Origin: Companilactobacillus kimchii DSM 13961 = JCM 10707
GTDB lineage: Bacteria; Bacillota; Bacilli; Lactobacillales; Lactobacillaceae
Length of the DNA: 64,000 bases
NCBI RefSeq assembly: GCF_001435445.1
Contig: NZ_AZDH01000019.1
Location: 87,157 to 151,156, forward strand
Reading direction: 5' to 3'
In this document: piece by piece, positions 1-8,323 of the stretch
Position numbering within the stretch: position 1 is the first letter of the stretch
How the letters are laid out: each line of letters opens with the position of its first letter
Program-made: the position numbers and the translations under genes
The notes under the pieces: generated by a model
The model's input: the letters and a program-made list of their open reading frames with translations, nothing else
The model's database searches: none
What the model was told of the DNA's origin: nothing

Positions 1-14
1 TAAAAGTGAATGAA

Positions 15-53
15 TATACTTGTTTAAATAAACAAAGTATTATACTATGAATT
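15..53 (+). promoter_or_regulatory. Putative promoter and inverted repeat upstream of enolase
   Basis: A -10-like TATACT lies at 41-46. Upstream, TTGTTTAAATAAACAA (20-35) contains a 7-bp inverted repeat (TTGTTTA/TAAACAA) and supplies a -35-like TTGTTT with a short 15-nt spacer. The repeat could be an operator. Transcription would begin near 53 and give a leader of about 160 nt. This is read from sequence only. Confidence 0.4.
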
Positions 54-61
54 CGTTCGAA

Positions 62-187
62 GAGGCGATGACGTTCGCCGAAAATATTACTTGATCGTAA
101 TTGATGACGTCTACTCTATTTAAAATACCAGTAATAATTGAGGAAAATTATTGAGGGTCTTTTAATGTGGAGTAGTCGTCTTTTTTT
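62..187 (+). promoter_or_regulatory. Structured leader with a terminator-like hairpin ahead of eno
   Basis: GACGTCTACTC (106-116) pairs with GAGTAGTCGTC (170-180, one mismatch) and is followed by seven T. The loop holds a second hairpin, AATAATT (133-139) with AATTATT (146-152). A separate small hairpin GGCG/CGCC lies at 64-79. GATGACGT occurs twice (67-74 and 103-110), and the GATGAC part can pair with GTCGTC of the terminator arm, so alternative folds are possible. The hairpin may be the terminator of a gene left of the window, or an attenuator of eno. It matches no riboswitch class that I recognise. Confidence 0.45.
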
Positions 188-212
188 ATGATTAAGAAAG
201 GGAGTATTTATT

Positions 213-1496
213 ATGACAAAAGTAACAATTGAGAATGTTAAAGCTAGAGAAGTATTTGATTCACGTGGTAATCCAACAGTTGAAGCAGATGTTATTCTTT
301 CAAATGGCGTTTTGGGTCGTGCTAGTGTTCCGTCAGGTAAATCAACTGGTGATAATGAAGCAGTTGAATTACGTGATGGTGGTGACAGATTAGGTGGTAA
401 AGGTGTCCTGAAGGCTGTCAACAATGTTAATACTTTGATCAATGATAAATTAAAGGGTGCTGATCCTTTCAATCAAGCTCATATCGATCAAATGATGATT
501 GATCTTGATGGCACTCCTAATAAAGCTAAATTAGGTGCTAATGCCATTTTGGGTGTTTCGATTGCAACTGTTCGTGCTGCAGCTAATGCAGAAGGAATTC
601 CTGTCTATCGTTATCTCGGTGGTGTCGATCTAGAATTGCCACAAACATTCCACAATGTTATTAATGGTGGTGAACACGCTGATAATGGAATTGATATGCA
701 AGAGTTCTTGATTACACCTATCAAGCGTACAACATTCCGTGATGGTTTTGAAAAGATCGTCAATGTTTACCATCAACTAAAGAAGAATCTTGAAAAAGAG
801 GGTTATCAAACAGGCTTAGGTGATGAGGGTGGATTTGCTCCTGATCTTCCATCAAGTGAAGCTGCTATTGATGAATTAAATCGTGCTATTAAAGATGCTG
901 GTTATGTTCCTGGTGAAGAAATCGGCATTGCCTTTGATGCTGCTGCTTCAAGTTTTGCCCAAGATGATGGTTCATACTTATTTGAAGGTAAGAAACGTAG
1001 TGCTGAAGAAATGGGTACATACTATGAAGGCCTATTAGATAAATATCCAGCAATTGTATCAATGGAAGATCCATTTGGTGAAAATGACTGGGATAACTTT
1101 GCTAAATTTACTCAAAAGAACGGCAATCGCGTTCAAATCATTACTGATGATAATGTATGTACAAATCCTGCACTATTCAGAAAAGCCATCAAGAAGGGTA
1201 TGGCCAATAGCTTCTTGATCAAGTTGAATCAAATTGGTACGGTATCTGAAACTATGGAAGCTATCCGTGTTGCTAGAAAGAACGGCTATACAACAATGAT
1301 GTCACATCGTTCCGGCGAAACTGAAGATTCATTCTTGGCTGATTTTACAGTTGCAATGCATGCTGAACAATTGAAGTCAGGTGCTCCAGCTCGTGGTGAG
1401 CGTTTAGCTAAATACAATCAATTATTAAGAATTGAGGAAGAATTAGGCAAAGAATCTAATCTAGCTCATTTCCCTAATGATGTTGACTTTGACTAA
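213..1496 (+). CDS. eno: Enolase (phosphopyruvate hydratase)
   Basis: Cytoplasmic glycolytic enzyme interconverting 2-phosphoglycerate and phosphoenolpyruvate with Mg2+. The protein has 427 residues, the normal family length. Visible hallmarks are INGGEHADNGIDMQEF, GDEGGFAP (catalytic Glu), SMEDP and TDD (metal ligands), LIKLNQIGT (catalytic Lys) and the signature MSHRSGETED. The N-terminal loop reads PSGKSTG where most enolases have PSGASTG, and the usual GDD is TDD. These changes suggest a divergent paralogue; many lactobacilli carry a second enolase in the gapR-gap-pgk-tpi-eno operon, and that context is absent here. SD AAGGGAG precedes the ATG. The H+-ATPase gene follows after 10 nt. Confidence 0.95.
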   Translation: MTKVTIENVKAREVFDSRGNPTVEADVILSNGVLGRASVPSGKSTGDNEAVELRDGGDRLGGKGVLKAVNNVNTLINDKLKGADPFNQAHIDQMMIDLDGTPNKAKLGANAILGVSIATVRAAANAEGIPVYRYLGGVDLELPQTFHNVINGGEHADNGIDMQEFLITPIKRTTFRDGFEKIVNVYHQLKKNLEKEGYQTGLGDEGGFAPDLPSSEAAIDELNRAIKDAGYVPGEEIGIAFDAAASSFAQDDGSYLFEGKKRSAEEMGTYYEGLLDKYPAIVSMEDPFGENDWDNFAKFTQKNGNRVQIITDDNVCTNPALFRKAIKKGMANSFLIKLNQIGTVSETMEAIRVARKNGYTTMMSHRSGETEDSFLADFTVAMHAEQLKSGAPARGERLAKYNQLLRIEEELGKESNLAHFPNDVDFD

Positions 1497-1506
1497 TTAG
1501 TAAATC

Positions 1507-3756
1507 ATGAAAGAAAAATATGGACTTACCACACCAGAGGTTGCGGAACTCAGACAAAAGTATGGATATAATGAGACACCAAAGATTCAAAAGTCTTTTA
1601 TCAGTTTGATTTTAAAACGTTTGGTTGGTCCGATTCCTTATGTAATTGAATTAGCATTAGTAATTGAACTGATCTTGGGTAACTTTATTCAAGTTGGATT
1701 CATCTTTGCTTTGTTATTATTTTCAGCAATTGATGGAGCCATTCAGGAGAATCGAGCTTCGAAATCGATTGGTGAATTGAACACTAAATTGATTGCTTAC
1801 ACGAGTGTTTTGCGTGACAATAAATGGCAAAAATTATCGAGTCGCGAATTGGTTCCTGGTGATCTGATTCATTTATCTGTTGGATCAGTTATTCCATCCG
1901 ATTGTAAAATAATCAAAGGGGTTATTCTGGTTAACCAATCAGTTATTACCGGTGAGACAAAAGCTGTTACTAAAGCGGAGGCCGATGAGCTATATTCCGG
2001 TTCAACAGTTATTGAGGGCACTGCAGATGTATTAGTTGAGAAAACTGGTGTCCATAGTAGTCTGGGAAAAACTACTGAATTGGTTAGAACGAACGAAGCT
2101 CCAGGTAGACTGGAAAATTTGCTTTTTACAGTTGTTAAATATTTAGCTTACTTAGATGTTGTCCTGGCAGTTATTCTAACCATTGCGGCTTTGATCAGAC
2201 ACACACCATTTCTTACGTTGTTGCCATTTTTAGTAATTCTATTTGTGGCTACAATTCCAATTTCAATGCCATCAAGTTTTGCCGTGGCTAACTCTTTAGA
2301 AGCAGGAAATTTGTCGAAAAAAGGCATCTTGGTTAGTGGATTAACTGGTATTCAAGAAGCTGGTTCGATGAATATTTTGTTAATGGATAAGACCGGAACG
2401 ATTACTCAAAATAGACCAGAGGTCGATGAAATCATAAGTTTGAATGGATTGGATAAAATACAATTGTTCAAATATGCATTAGCAACTGTTAAGCCTAGTA
2501 GTGTCAGTCCACTTGATTTAGCAATTCTACAAAAGGCTAAATTGAATAAGGTAACCTCAATTGAGGTAAAGAAACAAATTTCTTTTGATCCGAAATTGAA
2601 GGGCGCCAAAGCCATTCTTAATAATGGTGATGAAATATTTTTGGGATCACCTGTAAGAAGTAATTTAGAAGATCGAGTAAAATCTAAAATTGATGAACTA
2701 TCACGGCAGGGATTACAAGTAATGGTTTTAGCTATTAATCAAGAGGCCATTGGCTTGATAACCTTCAAGGATCAAATTAAATCTGATATGCCGGAAACAA
2801 TTGCAGCGTTAAAGAAACAAGGTATTACCGTTTTAATGTTGACAGGTGATACAGTATCAACTGCTAAAGCTATTGCTGAAAAGGTTGGGTTAAATAATCA
2901 TATTGGAACTGTCGCTGAAGCCTTGTCCGATCCTTTATCATTTGGTGGATTTGCCAATGTTTATCCAGAAGATAAATTTAAAATTGTCAAATCTTTACAG
3001 AATAAGGGCTACGTTGTAGGTATGACGGGTGATGGTGTTAATGATGCACCCGCTTTGAAGAAAGCTGATGTCGGAATTGCTATTGATACTGCCACGGATA
3101 TTTCTAAATTGGCAGCAAGAATAATTTTGACGGAACCTTCGTTGAAAGGTATTACAGAATTAGTTGATGCCGGTCATCGAGTTTATCAAAGAATGATGAC
3201 TTGGTTGATCACTAAGTTAGCGAGAACGGCACAATTGGCACTTTTATTAACAATCGGTTATTTGTTCACTAACTTTTTCCCGGTATCGTTGAACATCATT
3301 GTTTTTATAGTTATTTTCAACGACTGTGTTACTTTAACGTTGGGAACTGATCGAGTAAAAATCAATCATTTACCAGAAGCGTGGAATTTGAAGAACTTAA
3401 CCAAAATTTCAGCCATCTATACGGTTGGCTGGTTAGTACTAGGATTCTTAATGTTGTGGTATAGTGTTAAATTTACTAGTTTCACACATGCTCAAATTAG
3501 TGGAATATTGTTTGTTTACCTGATTTATTCTGCTATGGGAATGATTCTTTCAACAAGAACAAGAGATCATTTCTGGTCGATTAAACCAAGTAAACCGGTA
3601 GGAATTGTTATATTTATTAATCTGGTTCTCTCCAGTTTGATAAGTATATTATGGTTACATACCGCTATATTAAATGTGTTGGCGGTTTTCTTGATTTGCT
3701 TTGTTATGTTTTTGATATTGGATTTGATTAAAGTTTCTTATTATAAACAAGACTGA
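1507..3756 (+). CDS. P-type (P3A-like) H+-translocating ATPase
   Basis: Membrane cation pump of the plasma-membrane H+-ATPase type; the likely role is proton export and pH homeostasis. The 749 residues show the N-terminal cation ATPase segment, the actuator motif TGET, the phosphorylation motif DKTGTIT with Asp near residue 294, MLTGDT, and the hinge TGDGVNDAPALKKADVGIA near residue 505. About ten membrane segments are visible (two pairs in the N-terminal half, the rest after residue 560). The cytoplasmic domain is compact and no heavy-metal-binding domain is present, which favours P3A over P1B. The gene starts 10 nt after eno without a recognisable SD, so co-transcription and translational coupling are likely. 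Substrate specificity is inferred from family only. Confidence 0.85.
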   Translation: MKEKYGLTTPEVAELRQKYGYNETPKIQKSFISLILKRLVGPIPYVIELALVIELILGNFIQVGFIFALLLFSAIDGAIQENRASKSIGELNTKLIAYTSVLRDNKWQKLSSRELVPGDLIHLSVGSVIPSDCKIIKGVILVNQSVITGETKAVTKAEADELYSGSTVIEGTADVLVEKTGVHSSLGKTTELVRTNEAPGRLENLLFTVVKYLAYLDVVLAVILTIAALIRHTPFLTLLPFLVILFVATIPISMPSSFAVANSLEAGNLSKKGILVSGLTGIQEAGSMNILLMDKTGTITQNRPEVDEIISLNGLDKIQLFKYALATVKPSSVSPLDLAILQKAKLNKVTSIEVKKQISFDPKLKGAKAILNNGDEIFLGSPVRSNLEDRVKSKIDELSRQGLQVMVLAINQEAIGLITFKDQIKSDMPETIAALKKQGITVLMLTGDTVSTAKAIAEKVGLNNHIGTVAEALSDPLSFGGFANVYPEDKFKIVKSLQNKGYVVGMTGDGVNDAPALKKADVGIAIDTATDISKLAARIILTEPSLKGITELVDAGHRVYQRMMTWLITKLARTAQLALLLTIGYLFTNFFPVSLNIIVFIVIFNDCVTLTLGTDRVKINHLPEAWNLKNLTKISAIYTVGWLVLGFLMLWYSVKFTSFTHAQISGILFVYLIYSAMGMILSTRTRDHFWSIKPSKPVGIVIFINLVLSSLISILWLHTAILNVLAVFLICFVMFLILDLIKVSYYKQD

Positions 3757-3772
3757 TAATTATGCAAAAATG

Positions 3773-3822
3773 CCCCATTAGAGTTGTCCTTAATGTATGG
3801 AATCTCTAATAGGGTATTTTTT
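3773..3822 (+). terminator. Rho-independent terminator after the ATPase gene
   Basis: CCCATTAGAG pairs with CTCTAATAGGG (one bulged base) and is followed by a T-rich run. It lies just downstream of the ATPase stop and closes the eno-ATPase unit. Confidence 0.75.
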
Positions 3823-3840
3823 GTTGTATTTTAGAACAAA

Positions 3841-3870
3841 AAAAACAGGGACCAAAGTCTCTGTTTTTTA
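3841..3870 (-). terminator. Terminator of fba (usable in both directions)
   Basis: AAAAACAGGGA pairs with TCTCTGTTTTTT around a six-base loop. On the minus strand it ends in a run of T just after the fba stop. Confidence 0.8.
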
Positions 3871-3882
3871 TTTATCAAATAA

Positions 3883-4752
3883 TTATTTGATTGAAGGTGT
3901 ACCGAACCACTTGATACGTTCGATAGTTGTATCAGTAATAGCTTTAGCACCAGGTGCAAGCAATTTACGTGGGTCATAACCCTTAGCATCAACATCTAAG
4001 TCTTTCTTAGCTTCGATGTATTCACGTGTTGCTTTAGCGAATGAAAGTTGTAATTCAGTATTAACGTTAACCTTTGAGATACCCATTGAAACAGCCTTGA
4101 TGATTTGTTCCTTAGGAATACCTGAACCACCATGAAGAACAAGTGGTGTCTTGATAACGTCAGCTAATTCCTTAAGACGGTCAAAGCTTAGGCCTTTCCA
4201 GTTTGAAGGGTAAACACCATGAATGTTACCAATACCAACAGCTAGGTAGTCAACACCAGTTGCGTCAAGAGTCTTAGCTTCTTCAACATCAGCTAATTCA
4301 CCTAAACCAACGATACCATCTTCAGTACCACCGATTGAACCAACTTCAGCTTCAACAGAAATTCCCTTAGCATGAGCTAATTTAACAATTTCCTTAGTCT
4401 TTTCAAGGTTTTCTGCGAATGGTAAGTCATGACCATCGAACATAACTGAGTTATATCCAACTTCGATACATTCCTTAGCAGCTTCGTAGTTACCATGATC
4501 CAAGTGCATTACAACTGGAACTGTGATACCCATTGACTTGATTGTGTCTTGTACAAGGTGTAGACATAGTTCATAACCACCCATGTACTTAGCAGCACCC
4601 ATTGATGTTTGAACCAAGATAGGTGTTTGTGTTTCTTGGGCAGCAGCCAAAATTGAGCGTGTCCATTCCAAGTCGTTGATGTTAAAAGCACCAACAGCAT
4701 ACTTGCCTTTACGGGCGTTATTGAAAATTTCGTTACCGTTTGTTAAAACCAT
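3883..4752 (-). CDS. fba: Class II fructose-1,6-bisphosphate aldolase
   Basis: Zn2+-dependent cytoplasmic aldolase that cleaves fructose 1,6-bisphosphate to dihydroxyacetone phosphate and glyceraldehyde 3-phosphate. The 289-residue protein has the class II signatures: VVMHLDHGNYEAAKECI (catalytic Asp and first Zn His), EAEVGSIGGTEDG, VGIGNIHGVY (Zn His), LVLHGGSGIP (Zn His and phosphate-binding Gly) and KVNVNTE. The size fits the short Gram-positive FbaA type. SD GGAGG lies just upstream of the ATG. It is monocistronic, flanked by its own terminator and by an approximately 100-bp gap upstream. A glycolytic role fits the enolase nearby, though the two genes are convergent and not co-transcribed. 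Confidence 0.96.
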   Translation of the reverse strand: MVLTNGNEIFNNARKGKYAVGAFNINDLEWTRSILAAAQETQTPILVQTSMGAAKYMGGYELCLHLVQDTIKSMGITVPVVMHLDHGNYEAAKECIEVGYNSVMFDGHDLPFAENLEKTKEIVKLAHAKGISVEAEVGSIGGTEDGIVGLGELADVEEAKTLDATGVDYLAVGIGNIHGVYPSNWKGLSFDRLKELADVIKTPLVLHGGSGIPKEQIIKAVSMGISKVNVNTELQLSFAKATREYIEAKKDLDVDAKGYDPRKLLAPGAKAITDTTIERIKWFGTPSIK

Positions 4753-4852
4753 CGATAAACCTCCATAAAATTCATTTTCGAATACATTGATAATTCTAAC
4801 TCAAAATGGTAGAAATTAATACTTTTTTTAACAAACTATTTCTGTAAACCCA

Positions 4853-5086
4853 CTAATGAATGTGAAAATAGATGTAAAACGCTATCATATAAAGGATTGC
4901 TAGGCCGATTAAAATGAACCACCAATATTTTTTACTGGTGGATTTGATGAGAGTATTATAAATTGCCATGACGACGAAGAAGGCAATTAAAGTTGTTAAG
5001 ATACTGAGAACCATTAGTATTGGAATATTAATCATAATACCTATATTATACGCAAAACTTTCAGAAAACGACATCTTATCAAACAA
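4853..5086 (-). CDS. Small two-helix membrane protein, unknown function
   Basis: A 77-residue product with two predicted membrane helices: roughly residues 15-45, rich in I/L/V/F, and residues 54-75, beginning WWFILIGLAILYM. A short basic Ser/Lys loop (KSTSKKY) separates them. I do not recognise a family. The SD is weak (a possible AGGTAG well upstream; GATAAG adjacent), and an internal Met at residue 5 is an alternative start. It lies divergent from the epimerase gene and sits alone between it and fba. The hydrophobic pattern and lack of overlap with a better frame favour a real gene. Confidence 0.55.
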   Translation of the reverse strand: MFDKMSFSESFAYNIGIMINIPILMVLSILTTLIAFFVVMAIYNTLIKSTSKKYWWFILIGLAILYMIAFYIYFHIH

Positions 5087-5152
5087 GTATATCTACCTAT
5101 ATTAATAAAGTCATCTTTGGTATACTGTAGGTAATTTATTGAGGTGATAATT

Positions 5153-6295
5153 TTGGATAAAATTAAAGTTATGACGGTCTTTGGTACCAGACCCGAAGCA
5201 ATTAAAATGGCACCCTTAGTTCTAAAATTAAAGGAAAATAGTGATCGTTTCGATACTGTAACAGTAGTCACAGCTCAACATCGTGAAATGTTGGACTCAG
5301 TGCTTGAAATTTTTAAAATCAAGCCTGATTATGACTTGAATATCATGAAGGAACGTCAAACTCTTAGTGGTATCACTGGTTTAGTTTTGAAGGAATTAGA
5401 CAGCATCATTGAAAAAGAAAAGCCTGATATTGTGCTAGTTCATGGTGACACTACAACAACATTTAGTGCCGCCTTGTCAGCTTTTTATCATCAAACACGT
5501 ATCGGACACGTTGAAGCCGGTTTGAGAACTTGGAACAAATATTCACCATGGCCAGAAGAAATGAATCGTCAAATGACTGATGATTTAACTGACCTGTACT
5601 TTGCTCCAACTGACGAAAGTAAGGCTAATTTATTGAAGGAAAATCATCATGGTGAAAATATCTTTGTAACTGGTAATACAGCTATCGATGCTCTGAAGAG
5701 TACAGTTCATAAAGATTACCATCATGATATCTTGGATGTAATTGATCCAGATAAGAAAATGATTTTAATCACAATGCATCGTCGTGAAAACCAGGGTGAA
5801 CCTATGAAAGAAGTCTTCAGGGCAATGCGTAAGGTTGTTGCTAAACATGATGACATTGAATTGGTTTATCCAGTACATTTGAACCCAGTTGTTCAACAAA
5901 CTGCTAAAGAAATTCTAGGTGGAGTGGATAGAATTCATTTGATCGAACCATTAGACGTAGTAGACTTCCATAATTTAGCATCAAGAAGTTACTTTATTAT
6001 GACAGATTCCGGTGGTGTTCAAGAAGAAGCCCCATCATTAGGGAAACCAGTTCTAGTTTTACGTGATACAACAGAACGTCCTGAAGGTGTAAAAGCTGGA
6101 ACTTTGAAATTAGTCGGTACAGACGCCGAAGTAGTTGAAAGAGAAATGACACGTTTGATTACTGACAATGCTGAATATGATCGTATGGCAAATGCTAAGA
6201 ACCCATATGGTGATGGTAAAGCTTCCGAGCGTATTTTGGGTGCGATGAGTTATTACTTTAAACAAACAACAGAAAAACCAGACGAATTTAAATAA
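5153..6295 (+). CDS. wecB: UDP-N-acetylglucosamine 2-epimerase (non-hydrolysing)
   Basis: Interconverts UDP-GlcNAc and UDP-ManNAc, supplying ManNAc for teichoic-acid linkage units or other surface polymers. The 380-residue protein begins with the family's N-terminal motif VMTVFGTRPEAIKMAP and contains TAQHREMLD, VHGDTTTTFSAALSAF, GHVEAGLRT, PEEMNRQ, TMHRRENQGEP and TDSGGVQEEAPSLGKPVLVLRDTTERPE split across the C-terminal Rossmann domain. I place the start at TTG 5153, which has SD GAGGTG (5141-5146) at 6-nt spacing; a GTG at 5144 lies inside that SD. It stands alone, ended by a strong hairpin. Confidence 0.93.
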   Translation: MDKIKVMTVFGTRPEAIKMAPLVLKLKENSDRFDTVTVVTAQHREMLDSVLEIFKIKPDYDLNIMKERQTLSGITGLVLKELDSIIEKEKPDIVLVHGDTTTTFSAALSAFYHQTRIGHVEAGLRTWNKYSPWPEEMNRQMTDDLTDLYFAPTDESKANLLKENHHGENIFVTGNTAIDALKSTVHKDYHHDILDVIDPDKKMILITMHRRENQGEPMKEVFRAMRKVVAKHDDIELVYPVHLNPVVQQTAKEILGGVDRIHLIEPLDVVDFHNLASRSYFIMTDSGGVQEEAPSLGKPVLVLRDTTERPEGVKAGTLKLVGTDAEVVEREMTRLITDNAEYDRMANAKNPYGDGKASERILGAMSYYFKQTTEKPDEFK

Positions 6296-6347
6296 AAGGC
6301 GAGGATGTGCCTAGATTCTCAAATTTTGTTTTAAAACGTATTTTAGT

Positions 6348-6407
6348 AAAAAAGTGTTCATATCAGTAACTCGTAATAGAACGAGATTGATATGAACACT
6401 TTTTTTA
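6348..6407. terminator. Long bidirectional terminator between wecB and gtrA
   Basis: A near-perfect 18-bp stem (AAAAAAGTGTTCATATCA with TGATATGAACACTTTTTT) carries an inner CTCG/CGAG stem and has T/A tracts on both sides. It serves the convergent wecB and gtrA genes. Its arms resemble those of the terminator at 55662-55715. Confidence 0.9.
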
Positions 6408-6467
6408 CTTATTTTTAACTTTTGCGGAAGACGGAATTTTTAATCAAACAAACAAAAAAGAATCGAA

Positions 6468-6929
6468 TTAAATTTCATTTCGACTCTTTCGACGCGCTTT
6501 TAAATTTTTAATACGATCGATCAAATGACGATTTTGATAATTGAAAATTAGTTTCGATGAGAAGTAATTAAACAACCCAACAATCAATTGATCGATAGCT
6601 TTGATAATCAAGTTATTCCAAGGAAAAATGAAAACAGCCACGATCATGAAAATATCATCAAAAATCAGTGAGAAGATACGCGAAACAAGAAAGAACATTC
6701 CTTCCTTAAATAGTTTTTTCAGGTTTTCCATTTCGGATTTGAAAACATATAATTTCGTTACAAAGAATGAAAAGAAATTGGAGACAAACCAAGCAATAGT
6801 ATTAGCAATCCATAAAGTAATATGGAAATAGTTATGTGATAAGTCAAAGATTCCGATATTCAATAATGATGCTAAAAATCCAAAGAAGCAGTAAACTCCA
6901 AAATTACGATATTTTTTTAAAAAGTTCAT
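6468..6929 (-). CDS. GtrA-family membrane protein
   Basis: A 153-residue protein with four hydrophobic helices (about residues 10-30, 38-60, 78-100 and 108-130) and a basic C-terminal tail. The order of segments, the NTIAWFVSNFFSFFVTKLYVFKS stretch around helix 2 and the final NYFSSKLIFNYQ match the GtrA/DPMS-associated family, which is thought to help move polyprenyl-linked sugars across the membrane in surface glycosylation. The gene starts 2 nt after the flavodoxin stop, so the two form one operon, although a functional link is not obvious. The sugar donor is unknown. Confidence 0.75.
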   Translation of the reverse strand: MNFLKKYRNFGVYCFFGFLASLLNIGIFDLSHNYFHITLWIANTIAWFVSNFFSFFVTKLYVFKSEMENLKKLFKEGMFFLVSRIFSLIFDDIFMIVAVFIFPWNNLIIKAIDQLIVGLFNYFSSKLIFNYQNRHLIDRIKNLKARRKSRNEI

Positions 6930-6931
6930 TT

Positions 6932-7387
6932 TTAAAGATCCATTTCTTGTGCCTTTTTAAAGATTTGTTCAGCAAAATTGTCGAGGTTATCGATGTCTTC
7001 CTGCTCTGGCCCTAATTCAACTTTGACGGTATCGGCTCCACGAGTAGCTCCAGTTTGTTGGAAGACTTTATCGAATTCTTCTACAGCTCGGCAGAAATCT
7101 TCATAGAAAGTGTCACCTGAACCGCAGACACCATATACTTTTCCATTTAAGTCAAGATCTTGCATGTCATCATAGAAGTCCAATGCTTCATCCGGCACGA
7201 CACCTTGATCATAAGTGTAACTAGCAATAACACAGATGTCAGAATCTTCAAAGTCAGCTACATCTGTTTGAGAAACTTCGCTCATATCAACATCGCAACC
7301 TAAATCCTCAAATTTTTCGGTTAGAACATAAGCGATATCTTCATCGTTACCAGTAATGCTAGCAAAAACAATTTTTACTTTTGTCAT
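6932..7387 (-). CDS. Flavodoxin
   Basis: FMN-binding one-electron carrier in the cytoplasm. The 151-residue protein has the flavodoxin fold signature: the N-terminal phosphate loop as VFASITGNDEDIAYVL (S-I-T-G-N, close to the usual T-x-T-G-N-T), the acidic middle section, the CVIASYTYDQGVVPDEALDF segment, and VYGVCGSGDTFYEDFCRAV near the isoalloxazine-binding loop. Length and acidity fit the short-chain bacterial type. SD GAGGCG lies upstream of the ATG. It is first in a two-gene unit with gtrA and diverges from map; a TATAAT on the minus strand (7418-7423) may be its -10. Its electron partner is not identifiable from this context. Confidence 0.88.
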   Translation of the reverse strand: MTKVKIVFASITGNDEDIAYVLTEKFEDLGCDVDMSEVSQTDVADFEDSDICVIASYTYDQGVVPDEALDFYDDMQDLDLNGKVYGVCGSGDTFYEDFCRAVEEFDKVFQQTGATRGADTVKVELGPEQEDIDNLDNFAEQIFKKAQEMDL

Positions 7388-7511
7388 AATTGTCGCCTCA
7401 TTATTTAATCTTTAGATATTATAGCAAAAATTAATATCATGGGCTATCTAATTCCGAAACCCTCTAATGTTATAATGAAACTAACATATTTTTGAAGGGA
7501 CATGTTATAAA

Positions 7512-8306
7512 GTGATTACATTAAAATCTGCAAGAGAAATCGAAGGAATGAGAAAGTCTGGAGAATTGCTTGCTAATACGCATATTGGTTTACGTGACAT
7601 TATTAAACCAGGAATTTCTTCAATGGAAATTGAAAATTTTGCTAACGACTATATCGTTTCACACGGTGGTCGTCCATCAGAAAAAGGCTTCGAGGGTTAC
7701 AAGTATGCGACTTGTGTCTGCGTTAATGATGAAGTCGCCCACGGTATTCCCCGTAAGAATCTTATTTTAAAGAGCGGTGATGTTCTAAAAGTGGATATGA
7801 CTGTTAACTTAAACGGTTATGAGAGTGATTCTTGCTGGACTTATGCGGTTGGGGATTTGTCAGCCGAAGACCAAAAATTAATGGATGTAACTCACAAGGC
7901 TCTATATTTAGGAATTGACCAAGCTGTAGTTGGCAATCGTCTTGGTGATATTGGTTACGCCATTCAACATTATGTTGAAGATGAAAATCATATGGGAGAC
8001 GTTCGTGACTTGATTGGGCATGGTATTCAACCAACAATGCATGAAGCTCCAAACGTTCCTCATTACGGTGAACCAGGACAAGGTTTGCGTTTACGTGAGG
8101 GAATGACAATTACTATTGAACCAATGGTTAACCTGGGAACATGGGAAATCAAAGATAAGTTTGTTAAGGCTGATGGTTGGGAATACTTTGTTTCTGCCGA
8201 TGGAACTGATTCAGCACAATATGAGCATACTATTGCCATTACCAAAGATGGTCCTAAGATCTTGACATCTCAAGATCCCGAATATGATGCTAAATACTTA
8301 CTTTAA
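7512..8306 (+). CDS. map: Methionine aminopeptidase, type I
   Basis: Removes the initiator methionine from nascent proteins. The 264-residue protein shows the metal ligands in order: VDMTVNLNGYESDS (two Asp), GHGIQPTMHEAP (His), IEPMVNLG (Glu) and YEHTIAIT (Glu). It lacks the N-terminal SH3/zinc-finger extension. The start is GTG 7512 with SD GAAGGGA at about 11 nt; the upstream ATG at 7502-7504 is followed by a stop. A TATAAT at 7471-7476 is a plausible -10. There is a small insertion around DENHMGDVRDL compared with E. coli Map, as in other lactobacilli. It heads a run of three close genes, map-yihY-galU. Confidence 0.94.
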   Translation: MITLKSAREIEGMRKSGELLANTHIGLRDIIKPGISSMEIENFANDYIVSHGGRPSEKGFEGYKYATCVCVNDEVAHGIPRKNLILKSGDVLKVDMTVNLNGYESDSCWTYAVGDLSAEDQKLMDVTHKALYLGIDQAVVGNRLGDIGYAIQHYVEDENHMGDVRDLIGHGIQPTMHEAPNVPHYGEPGQGLRLREGMTITIEPMVNLGTWEIKDKFVKADGWEYFVSADGTDSAQYEHTIAITKDGPKILTSQDPEYDAKYLL

Positions 8307-8323
8307 AATAGTGAGGATAAATA

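Noticed and set aside
3797-3979. 60-residue plus-strand frame after the ATPase gene
   Set aside because: It spans two terminators and runs antisense into fba; no SD and no family resemblance.
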